Of a stretch of DNA of 52,292 nt, positions 46,901 through 52,292 are shown piece by piece (the first letter of the stretch is position 1; every line of letters begins with the position of its first letter). Source of the DNA: Leptospira sp. B5-022. GTDB lineage: Bacteria > Spirochaetota > Leptospiria > Leptospirales > Leptospiraceae. Position numbers and translations under genes: made by a program. The notes below the pieces were generated by a model, which was not told the DNA's origin, did not search any database, and saw nothing but the letters and a program-made list of their open reading frames with translations. The stretch covers positions 1-52,292 of the forward strand of contig NZ_ANIJ01000011.1 of NCBI RefSeq assembly GCF_000347035.1, in the 5' to 3' direction.

Positions 46901-48154
46901 ACTTCACAAGAGGAAGACAGAGAAACCGGATTATATTATTATAAAGCAAGATATTACGATCCAATTCTTGGTAGATTTCTACAAGCGGACTCTGTAATTG
47001 ATGGGAGTCGTCCAACGGGAATGGATCTTTACGCGTATGCTGAAGGTAATCCGATAAGTTACACAGATCCAAGCGGCCATAGTATTCTCAGTTCTTGGTT
47101 GAGTAGCAACGGCCTAGGTTTCTTAAATTTTAGTTTAACACTTAGCAGTGCAATGTTGATATTGAACCCCGTAGGAGCCATAGGTACTGCTCTTGGCGGA
47201 GTAATAGCTGGAGGCGCTGCAGGATCGGCTGCTGCTATGATAGCTGGTGCTACGCTCTTGGGTGCAGGAGCAATAGGAGCTGGAGGCGCAGCAATTGGTT
47301 CTGTAGTTGGAGGAAGCACAGCTCTTGGATTAGGTCTAGCCTCTGGAATAATTGGCGGATCAGCAGCTCTGTTCGGATCTTCCGCACTTGTAGTAGCAGG
47401 TGTGGGCGCCGCAGCGATAGTCGGTTCAACAGCTCTTCTTGCGAGTTCAGCAGCGGCCATTGTCGGAGCTGCTGGATTAGTTATAGGCGGGGTTGCTTTG
47501 ATTCAAGCCACTGTTCTTGCAGCAGCGGCTGCCGTTATAGGAGTCAGTGCAGTACTTATGGCAGCTGCATTGGCTATGACCGTTGCAGGCGCGGCAATCA
47601 TCGCGGGACTTTTTGCTTTAGGTGTTGCATCGATGTTGGTTTTCTCTGCACTAGCAATGGCAGTAGGTGTAGCATTACTTGCATCGGCTGCAGTTCCAAT
47701 ACTTCTCTATACTGGATTAGGAGTTGGAATCCTTGCAGCAGGATCTGTATTGTCGCCATTTACTTTTCAAGCTTATATTGTGGGAGGTTATTCTAAATCG
47801 AGTTTGAATCATTTACGTTGGAATGAGAAGAATGCGAGAATTGCTGGTTGTTATGCGTCAGCAATTTCTTTTGGTGTAACTGCTGGGGCAATTGGTTATT
47901 TTGGATTGCCTGGCCTTGGCGCAAATGCAGCTGGTGAAGCTATTGCACCTGGATTACCCTCAATTCTCGAGGGGCTATTTGGAGCAGATGCGGTATATTG
48001 GTTTGGTTTCGCTGGAACTATTAAGAGTGCTGCCGAAGGGGACTGGAGAAGCATCGCTGCCGATACAATTACATATTATACCGGAGCAAAGGGACTAAGT
48101 CTTGGGCTTTCTTACGGAAGAGCAGCTCAAAATGGTTGCGGAGGATCATTGTGA
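40919..48154 (+). CDS. Giant SpvB/Rhs-repeat protein, putative polymorphic toxin
   Basis: A 2411-residue protein. The N-terminus has an export/anchor segment (VTLFVLIASFFFIAW). An SpvB/TcaC-like domain follows (PSFSLNIQVPPGAGDLVPSITIDYTASG... GSGWNLGG). Then come about eight FG-GAP-like calcium motifs between about 390 and 865 (DGDGSPELV, DFNGDGKSDF, DVNGDGKTDF, DLNGDGYLDF). Rhs/YD repeats fill about 1130-1830. A hydrophobic insert lies near 1844-1897, and the Rhs core (GLYYYKARYYDPILGRFLQADS) near 2003. The last 370 residues start with a long Ala/Gly-rich hydrophobic region. The Rhs shell would encase a C-terminal toxin. A lipoprotein gene overlaps its end and may encode protection. Confidence 0.9.
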   Translation: MRLNKKNSVTLFVLIASFFFIAWNPLRPILNYFASVFSGGETSIPLPLPNIQIGITGKPSFSLNIQVPPGAGDLVPSITIDYTASGTQSILGSGWNLGGFPRILKNPNLGVHFGATDGYSSSLLGELIETSTSGVYRSKMESFYKIKLDGNVWVFQDKSGITYEYGRNDTNGSGSIILINGAAITSYLDKVRDSFGNGYDIIYSSDTTISDEPLPQEIKYARGNGRIVFSYKDRSSGFREQIFYLTKAAFRKKLLDKIEVYAKDSSGSEQLIETYDFSYDTTDRGPILSSFERENYKPINFSYTERTTQANLFNSNGKNYDVSFQAMNPNVQSSCAATQTACLCTASAACMAATLGYARILCAQGIASYQNVCTYGVTSTFVTPADTDGDGSPELVKITGNMTNQKFSVSKLSDWNASTSNPISTSNATVGEHIGITSIGKILPGDFNGDGKSDFLILKNNGEALKVYYGPDFSSESYSNVTAQSLGASSAKHFVLDVNGDGKTDFIQADSNNNLLVYTSTGSGFQKIQTLTITPYGTSFQQFVDLDRNGVPDFVRINDSTSQELIVTFLDLQNGLLKIIETNKISRTDFGNKGDQFFSDLNGDGYLDFAFFSMPGNQGSISYYPFTGRTFLTNGASPLQTINVNGAFANKESGSSSNTVYVEADLSGDGVKDRISYDNTDLSNSFFNVEIYDSMNSKYLTPFKVNWNQDVSKDLNGDGALDTLRADVTSIDQTDSNGVVTTVTTYKFIVTIGNASSYEVAIDLDSYIPSTSSSGDSSSISYFNWRNRKDFIDLNGDNKADFLRYDAANGVLAVSYAKSDSNGYVTYSANGDDSWTTGGYFLSLDTNSDGKPEILGLKGNKVNLQTSVASSAPGISSIAYRSFPYESSLELHYIRFNQAIPSGLLSKVENGSYSSQGNVELNLEYQLSKNHPGAIQPSLYNSSSPQFVPFGGADYLITRLTQKTGDTILSSGSYSYSFARFYLGGFRNSTYIGFQKMTQTDSILNQTIEIEYDPSFIEMSGRPTYQKIKKNGILLSESTWSYNKSTSVFGGTLVLPGDTSEIKYQAGNVFSSSLISKTYDSYGNILNKVTSINGTILSEKTTYLNDWSQSILGKPTEIQLFKDGELLSDKKFNYSVRLVSEVRELVSDGVWKNQYIQAYDEYGNPTSTLDSNGNTNSIEYDSIVHKYPIKISNSLGHITLKEYNLTNGLEVSSTNSNGVVSKTEYDTFGRAVLSYLPGESEWSEKVEYENTGDLENKLVRKTFRRSNGQSWQEESNNIITGITKKRSSLVNGYVLVEETYSNPQGQTVKKVDSYLEGSNPFSWTSFTYDAEGNMILSERNDGSSTSVSVAGLITTVKESNNGNVIRENIEVKNSLGQTVSSTQQGKTTQYKYTSNGQISQIIDPENGITYIQSDFSGRKTKVISPDSGTTQYIYDSNSGNLQEQRLASGSKIQYSYDVLGRATHITGIGSQGETVDQVYEYDSQSVANGIGRLTKVTDPLGTTEFEYDTRGNQTLLKKHLSEEDLTFIIQKKYNLQGQVEEFTYPEGSIVKNLYSEAGYLSAVTLTPGDGSGSDFPVVQYAGPTIEDGLLKIQRILGNGVNTNIYYNPVKKNLVRIQTSKDSDSYQDLNYSYNDYGNYSSITDNKNPVRSQSFSYDSIGRLISATGVYGAEEYQYSDSGRLLKKGNLTYSYSNSLHKNAATDVSGDNLSYHYVYDNAGNVINKNDESFSYNPFQKLKQVDTASGETIKFDYDFSGTRIRKTRSSDGTKTITLGGIYEVVLTPGKSPQHTLYFKGNSGDLVGQWSRQNPDLISYGNQELVASSGLGSTWNTYLWQSKDIAIRGIKYLLFVPGTNIAFLYVTVFLGVAFALLSFGDGLWKLTIKFITPILIISFSNCSIALPGSNGNAPWTMAPYIDSGTTGVGSPYEPGSGAGMPITGFLFLHPDHLGSIVMATDGSGNRVTGGAQSGASHVSYKPYGEIQREDSFGPDAFRYKYTSQEEDRETGLYYYKARYYDPILGRFLQADSVIDGSRPTGMDLYAYAEGNPISYTDPSGHSILSSWLSSNGLGFLNFSLTLSSAMLILNPVGAIGTALGGVIAGGAAGSAAAMIAGATLLGAGAIGAGGAAIGSVVGGSTALGLGLASGIIGGSAALFGSSALVVAGVGAAAIVGSTALLASSAAAIVGAAGLVIGGVALIQATVLAAAAAVIGVSAVLMAAALAMTVAGAAIIAGLFALGVASMLVFSALAMAVGVALLASAAVPILLYTGLGVGILAAGSVLSPFTFQAYIVGGYSKSSLNHLRWNEKNARIAGCYASAISFGVTAGAIGYFGLPGLGANAAGEAIAPGLPSILEGLFGADAVYWFGFAGTIKSAAEGDWRSIAADTITYYTGAKGLSLGLSYGRAAQNGCGGSL

Positions 48155-48771
48155 AGAAGCAAATAACGCTCAATAAGCTGATTCTATTACTACATTGTAC
48201 ATGCCTAATGAATTGTCTTCATTGGGGTCCTATTGGACCAAATTATAATTACCAAGAAGTTGGGAATTTTTCAAATACTTATATAGTTTTTAAATTACCT
48301 AGTCTGGAGAACGGATTAAAAAATGGAGATGATTTCTTTAGTTCAGCGACAGACAAGAAAACTTATTTCGTTTCTGTTTTTATAGACAATGAAGAATTGC
48401 TTCCGTCTGCTTGCGTTAATCCAGAATACGGATATTGGCGAAATTTTTATAAAGATTTTAATTCTTTACCACAAATTATTAGAAATGAACCGAGATTTAA
48501 TTTTTTACCTGATTGCGAATATTTTTTACCAATTCCAAAAGGAAAGAATCGGTTTAAAGTAAAAGTCTACAATAGAAATAAAGCGCCTGTCGGCGGCGGT
48601 GAAATTTCTCGATCCATTGACGTACCTGCAAATTTTTCCATTCGGATTAATTTAAAGGATCCTCGCCGTAATAAAATAGAAGGTACGGAAAATCGCTTTG
48701 CACTTGATGCAGGAATTTCTCTAGACTTGGAACCTAGCGTAGGCCATGAAAGTTTTCCTATTTGTCGCTAA
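48151..48771 (+). CDS. Lipoprotein coupled to the Rhs gene, possible immunity protein
   Basis: GTG 48151 overlaps the Rhs stop by four bases (GTGA) and has GGAGG six bases upstream, so the two are translationally coupled. The product has 206 residues. The N-terminus (LNKLILLLHCTCLMNCLHWG) has lipobox-like cysteines. The rest is beta-rich (KGKNRFKVKVYNRNKAPVGGG) with no recognised domain. In polymorphic-toxin loci the gene following the toxin often encodes immunity. An envelope lipoprotein would fit a toxin acting on membranes. This is inference from position. Confidence 0.65.
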   Translation: MKKQITLNKLILLLHCTCLMNCLHWGPIGPNYNYQEVGNFSNTYIVFKLPSLENGLKNGDDFFSSATDKKTYFVSVFIDNEELLPSACVNPEYGYWRNFYKDFNSLPQIIRNEPRFNFLPDCEYFLPIPKGKNRFKVKVYNRNKAPVGGGEISRSIDVPANFSIRINLKDPRRNKIEGTENRFALDAGISLDLEPSVGHESFPICR

Positions 48772-48815
48772 GGTTGTTTTCAGATATTTTTGATAAAATA
48801 CTATAGGATAAGTAA

Positions 48816-49268
48816 ATGAAAAAACCTATTATAATTCTTACAATACTATTATCGAGTTCGTTTATAAATTGCCTGGTCGTCGACACTTTAGGTCTTACTG
48901 ATACCTATAAAGGAGATGAGGCTAAAAAAAGACTCATAAATGCTGCAATGGTAGGGGACTACCTAACTGCAAATGCAGCTTTTACAGCGCAGGGCAAAAC
49001 TGGATCTGAATTGGAATCCTATGTAATCGCAGATGTACTATACGCATCATTTGTAGATGAATTAGTTTTCAAAGTTGATGAATCTAAATATTATAAAAAG
49101 AGAGATGTAGAAGATTGTGCAACAGTAATTCGGTCTTTCGGAGTCCTTACTGACTTTGACTCATTTACAACTTATTTGAGCAGTGATTATTGTAATATAA
49201 GCCCTAACGATTTGTATATCGATAAAAACATGGGTAAAAGTTCTAATACCCCTTCGAAGAATAAGTGA
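48816..49268 (+). CDS. Leptospira-type YY...C lipoprotein, second copy
   Basis: A 150-residue protein with signal peptide and lipobox (SSFINCLVV). It shares an overall plan with the protein at 10210: VDTLGLTDTYKGDEAKKRLINAA matches VGLVDDRQKGSEVKQRIQDAV, and YYKKRDVEDCATVIRSFG matches YYHKQDVDNCVSEIQTWG. The C-terminus is polar. It lies 44 bp after the previous lipoprotein gene in a likely Rhs operon. Function unknown. Confidence 0.7.
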   Translation: MKKPIIILTILLSSSFINCLVVDTLGLTDTYKGDEAKKRLINAAMVGDYLTANAAFTAQGKTGSELESYVIADVLYASFVDELVFKVDESKYYKKRDVEDCATVIRSFGVLTDFDSFTTYLSSDYCNISPNDLYIDKNMGKSSNTPSKNK

Positions 49269-49346
49269 ATAGATTGGACCTTAAGTGCAATTAATTGCAT
49301 TTTAAAGTTTCCTGGAGTTTATTGGGAAATTCTTTAATACCTAAGA

Positions 49347-50090
49347 ATGAAAATAAATCGTCTATTTTTCTTAATATCGTTCTTCCTATGCCAATGCGTG
49401 CTCCCCGATCGAGATAAGCAATCCATTGATTTTCATCCAGATACAATTAGGGATGAAGAACTAAATGTTATAAAAGTATTTAGGATATCAGATCATGATA
49501 TCAAGGGGAAAATAATTTTACTTAAATCCGATTCGCCTCTCGTAGATCATCTGCTTTCTAATTTTGTTGTAGATAACTCTGATTCTGCCTTGATTCACCT
49601 TTCCCAGGATTATCTAGTAGGGCTAATTTTAATTCAAAACGAATCCGACGAACCGGAATCATTCTCTCTCAGGAAATTAAATCTTCAGTTGGATGATAAA
49701 AGCTTAATTCCGTTAAAATCAACGGAATACCCAAAACAAGTTAGTTGCTTCAATTGGAAGGGAACCGTCAAAAATTTCTATAATTTCATAGCAATATCGG
49801 CCATAACGATCTACACAATAAATGCCATGTTCGCATGTCTTGAAGGTAAATGCGAAGAAATGGATTATTTAAAGCAAGAGATAGATAAAAACCATCCATC
49901 AAAAGTTGGAGGAAGTTATTTTTCAGATCTGAATTTTGTTACAACGCTTGATTTTAATAATAAAGTTGATTCGGAAACTATTTTAATAGCTCCACGGGCT
50001 GTTTCGAAGGGAGTTGTTTTGTATAGTAATCCTTTTCCGTTAGAGAATATTAAAGACTACGTTACGAAAGGGAACTGCACAATTAAATAG
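49347..50090 (+). CDS. Putative lipoprotein, last gene of the Rhs cluster
   Basis: A 247-residue protein with signal peptide and lipobox-like FLCQCVLP. The middle contains a hydrophobic segment (FYNFIAISAITIYTINAMFACLEG) that may be membrane-associated. The flanks are beta-like (GLILIQNESDEPESFSLRKLNLQL). No family is recognised. It is 78 bp after the YY...C lipoprotein gene and ends just before the GGAGTAGACA site of the convergent transposon genes. Confidence 0.6.
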   Translation: MKINRLFFLISFFLCQCVLPDRDKQSIDFHPDTIRDEELNVIKVFRISDHDIKGKIILLKSDSPLVDHLLSNFVVDNSDSALIHLSQDYLVGLILIQNESDEPESFSLRKLNLQLDDKSLIPLKSTEYPKQVSCFNWKGTVKNFYNFIAISAITIYTINAMFACLEGKCEEMDYLKQEIDKNHPSKVGGSYFSDLNFVTTLDFNNKVDSETILIAPRAVSKGVVLYSNPFPLENIKDYVTKGNCTIK

Positions 50091-50118
50091 CAGTAACTTT
50101 GTGCTTAATTTTACTATT

Positions 50119-50136
50119 TGTCTACTCCACTTTAGG
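50119..50136 (-). repeat. GTGGAGTAGACA site at the 3' end of the transposon genes
   Basis: On the minus strand this reads CCTAAAGTGGAGTAGACA, directly overlapping the end of the gene at 50132. Twelve bases equal the arm of the inverted repeat at 17505-17565. The opposite side of the element near 716-721 reads TAGACA, so only six bases could be a terminal repeat, and no target duplication is seen. Confidence 0.5.
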
Positions 50137-50794
50137 TTATATCTGACAATAACCTATCAAATTTGTTTCTATTTTTCTCGAAAGCGTTTATCCATTCACT
50201 GTCTTGAAAGTGACTTAAATTTGCTTTGGCTTGTTTCGAACAAATATCCCAATCTGACTTACTCCTCGTTAAATCAGGAAATTCAGTCCGCATCATCCGT
50301 AAGGTATTTCTATGGGCTGAGGTTGGCCATTTCTTTGCCTTGATGTCTCGACTTGCATTTCGAAAACCGGACACGAAACCATTGAGCTTATTTGTTTCTA
50401 AGTGAGAGGTGCGAAGAAATAGCTTATCAGATGAATCGAATTTTGGAGGGTTAGAGGCAAAATCATTTAAATTCTTGATAACATAAGATAATCTTCTTTC
50501 GCTTTGGCTATTAACTACTACCTTTTCGATCAGAAAGATTGCTTGAATTGCTCTATACTTCCAATAGGGATCTTTATGAATGTTTTCAGGAAGTTTTCTT
50601 TTTAGATATACAATGAAATTCTTTTGAGCATTTAGAATAGGCTGACCCCAGCTAACCCACTTAGTTTCCTTTGGTTTCTCCCTTAAAAAGAAAGAATGTT
50701 TCTTGTTTAGATTATCAGAAATACTCTGTGCTAACCATCCTGGGAATTTTTCATTTCTTCTTTTTGAAATTGATTTGGATTTCTTTATAGCCAT
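50132..50794 (-). CDS. Hypothetical protein of the transposon operon
   Basis: A 220-residue, basic protein without a recognised domain. It is helical with many Trp and Arg residues (GWLAQSISDNLNKKHSFFLREKPKETKWVSWGQPILNAQ; SEWINAFEKNRNKFDRLL). Its start overlaps the upstream HNH gene by 44 bases, so both are translated from one message. As the third gene of a transposase-HNH operon it is probably cargo or an accessory factor. Confidence 0.6.
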   Translation of the reverse strand: MAIKKSKSISKRRNEKFPGWLAQSISDNLNKKHSFFLREKPKETKWVSWGQPILNAQKNFIVYLKRKLPENIHKDPYWKYRAIQAIFLIEKVVVNSQSERRLSYVIKNLNDFASNPPKFDSSDKLFLRTSHLETNKLNGFVSGFRNASRDIKAKKWPTSAHRNTLRMMRTEFPDLTRSKSDWDICSKQAKANLSHFQDSEWINAFEKNRNKFDRLLSDIT

Positions 50795-51080
50795 AATCTT
50801 CTCCTTTCCATTTAATAATGTCCGCCGCTAAATGTACGATTTCTTCTTCAGTATAATATCTCTTTAGCTTGGAGAGTGGGGCTACTACATGACAGATATT
50901 ATTGAATTCATGATTGCCCCCTTTACGAAGAGGGACTATATGCTCAGAGTTTGTATTTTCTGGAAGCAGTTCTCTACCTGTCAGAATACATCTGTAATCT
51001 TGGCGATCTAAGATCTGGTAGAAGTCCTCAGCTTTGAATTTATAGATCTTTTTTCTTTTCTTCCTTGAGTTACTTTTCAT
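50751..51080 (-). CDS. HNH endonuclease in the transposon operon
   Basis: A compact 109-residue HNH protein: [60 protein letters not shown]. The catalytic EH-IVPL-N-H pattern is intact, while the zinc CxxC pairs are mostly absent. It overlaps the transposase gene end by 11 bases and the next gene by 44. An HNH nuclease fused into a transposase operon is unusual and could aid insertion or favour the element's spread. Confidence 0.8.
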   Translation of the reverse strand: MKSNSRKKRKKIYKFKAEDFYQILDRQDYRCILTGRELLPENTNSEHIVPLRKGGNHEFNNICHVVAPLSKLKRYYTEEEIVHLAADIIKWKGEDYGYKEIQINFKKKK

Positions 51081-52260
51081 TTCTCGTAACCCTTTTGGAA
51101 GTCTTTGTCTTGAGCTTACTGTATAGAATTAAAGGTAGTTCTTGTTTTAGCGGTTTTATGTAGAAATTTATTCGTCTGTCATACCGAGCAAATCCTATTC
51201 GCCTCCTTGCGATTAGTCTGAGCTTTATCCATTTCCTAAGAATGGTCATAGCAGTTATTTTATGAATTTCTAATTCATCACAAATTTCAATGACTGAGTA
51301 TTGTTTACCTTTCTTTCTGCCAGCTTGGATCCAGTTCCAAATTTTGCTTGCAGTCTTTTGATATTCGAGTTCTCGATTTCTTTGGAACTTCTTAATATTT
51401 GAGTCTAACCAAAATGAATTGTATTTTTCAAGTGTAGGAAGTTCATATTTTTTGGCTTTTGAAATTGCAGTGGAAGAATTGAGTATTCCAAAACCATTGT
51501 GATTCTGAATATTCGGAATTTCTGCAAAAGTCTTGGATTCAAATTGGATTTTTTGTAAAGAATCTTGAAGCCAATTTTCAGTTCTTTTCCTTTGGATTTT
51601 CCGGACAAATCCCTTCCTCTCAATCCGAACCGCCTCCTTCATCCCGGCTCTCGGATTGACAGCAAAAGCATCCCTATCTCTACACCTCATTCCTTCGTTG
51701 GCATCATCACCATCACATTCAACCAGCACATCCAGTCCGAATACGTTAGCATTCTTAATGAAGCTAAACTCATTCAGATACATTTGGGAATATTTAGGCT
51801 TGATATATCCGTAAGCAGCAAAAGCAGTTTTTAAAACTCTATGGTTTCCTTCTGCTACTTGATTGTGGACTCCATTCTTCGACCAACGATTTCGAGCGAA
51901 TCTGAATCTATTGTCCTTTGATCTTGCAGAGTGATTTACTGATCTGTGGTTCTTGTATATTCCCCAAAGCCATGGGTATCCTTGGTCTGTAAAAAGGGGA
52001 GTGCAAGTAGGGAGATGTTCTTTGATTAGAGGTCCAAGCGTATCCGCTTTCTGATTAGATACTGATGAGAAGAATACTGGTCCTTGTTTTATTGCTATAG
52101 TTTGGACGAGAGTTCCGACTTGTCTCCCTCCTAATTTCTCTGAAAGGTATATAGAAGAAGTTTGACCACTATGTCTGTATCGTTTCCTACCTTGGCTTGC
52201 TCTTTCACCCGCAGAATATAATACAGCAGTGTCTACGCATACGTAGGGCCGTTTTGCCAT
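51070..52260 (-). CDS. IS1595-like transposase, catalytic and C-terminal part
   Basis: This 396-residue part (ATG 52260 is internal to the full protein) carries the DDE domain: first Asp in [10 protein letters not shown], second in [11 protein letters not shown], and Glu in [13 protein letters not shown], followed by the family motif [14 protein letters not shown]. The rest, about 200 residues, is not part of usual IS1595 enzymes. It includes a winged-helix-like end ([30 protein letters not shown]). With the N-terminal piece at 1-679 the protein has about 612 residues, roughly twice the normal size. Two genes overlap downstream. Confidence 0.75.
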   Translation of the reverse strand: MAKRPYVCVDTAVLYSAGERASQGRKRYRHSGQTSSIYLSEKLGGRQVGTLVQTIAIKQGPVFFSSVSNQKADTLGPLIKEHLPTCTPLFTDQGYPWLWGIYKNHRSVNHSARSKDNRFRFARNRWSKNGVHNQVAEGNHRVLKTAFAAYGYIKPKYSQMYLNEFSFIKNANVFGLDVLVECDGDDANEGMRCRDRDAFAVNPRAGMKEAVRIERKGFVRKIQRKRTENWLQDSLQKIQFESKTFAEIPNIQNHNGFGILNSSTAISKAKKYELPTLEKYNSFWLDSNIKKFQRNRELEYQKTASKIWNWIQAGRKKGKQYSVIEICDELEIHKITAMTILRKWIKLRLIARRRIGFARYDRRINFYIKPLKQELPLILYSKLKTKTSKRVTRNEK

Positions 52261-52292
52261 GATCTTGCTAATGTCTCTATTCTCATTTGGTG
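52230..52292. repeat. Terminal direct repeat, right copy
   Basis: Identical to bases 1-63. It lies inside the transposase gene, so merging the copies restores one continuous frame and closes the circle. Confidence 0.9.

Noticed and set aside
47059..47460. 133-codon minus-strand ORF rich in Ala and Pro
   Set aside because: It is the antisense image of the Ala/Gly-rich part of the Rhs gene and has no start signal.
50119..52229. Exact boundaries of the IS1595-like element
   Set aside because: Only TGTCTA is shared between the two candidate ends and no 8-bp target duplication is visible, so limits were not drawn.

Overview
The window looks like a complete circular replicon of about 52.2 kb from a Leptospira-type spirochaete. 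Bases 1-63 are repeated exactly at 52230-52292. One reading frame, a DDE transposase with an N-terminal zinc ribbon, runs unbroken across the joined ends (52260 down to 51070 on the minus strand, preceded by 679 down to 32). The host guess rests on low GC, spirochaete-style lipoprotein signals (LVTC, LSGC, INCL and similar), a TPR-HEPN protein of the kind named after Leptospira LA2681, two lipoproteins of a Leptospira-type YY...C family, and a very large SpvB/Rhs protein. A replication initiator (13268-14392) beside a repeat-rich non-coding block supports a plasmid or plasmid-phage. No ParA/ParB, capsid or conjugation genes are visible.

Layout. 805-6961: five co-directional genes, read as a possible defence island (unknown protein, zinc-ribbon/PIN-like protein, HEPN-like protein, TPR-HEPN protein, caspase-like protease). 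7.1-12.3 kb: lipoproteins, a DUF5131 protein, an odd tRNA-like gene with a long hairpin in its anticodon arm, a small Xre regulator with repeated palindromic operators, small membrane proteins and DUF2085. 12.4-19.1 kb: plasmid core with a DUF932 protein, the replication initiator, a putative origin, and a live and a decayed tyrosine recombinase. 19.3-23.3 kb: DUF900 hydrolase, then a Septu-like ATPase/HNH pair. 23.3-25.4 kb (minus): an Xre-ImmA/IrrE module with partner genes. 25.7-35.7 kb: a metal-efflux module (TolC-like protein, CzcA-type RND pump, P1B ATPase, Met/His-rich envelope proteins) bracketed by near-identical 25-bp direct repeats. 35.8-39.9 kb: envelope proteins, an HNH nuclease and a full-length tyrosine recombinase. 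40.0-50.1 kb: a 2411-residue Rhs/SpvB protein followed by three lipoproteins. 50.1-52.3 kb plus 1-0.7 kb: an IS1595-like three-gene element.

How it fits together. The replicon carries maintenance genes (Rep, recombinases), several candidate anti-phage or competition systems, and a metal-resistance cargo that seems to have arrived as a unit. Non-coding signals recur: hairpins covering Shine-Dalgarno sites, a GGAGTAGA motif downstream of stop codons in convergent intergenic regions, and multi-copy Xre operators. All functional names come from reading motifs by eye; no database search was run.
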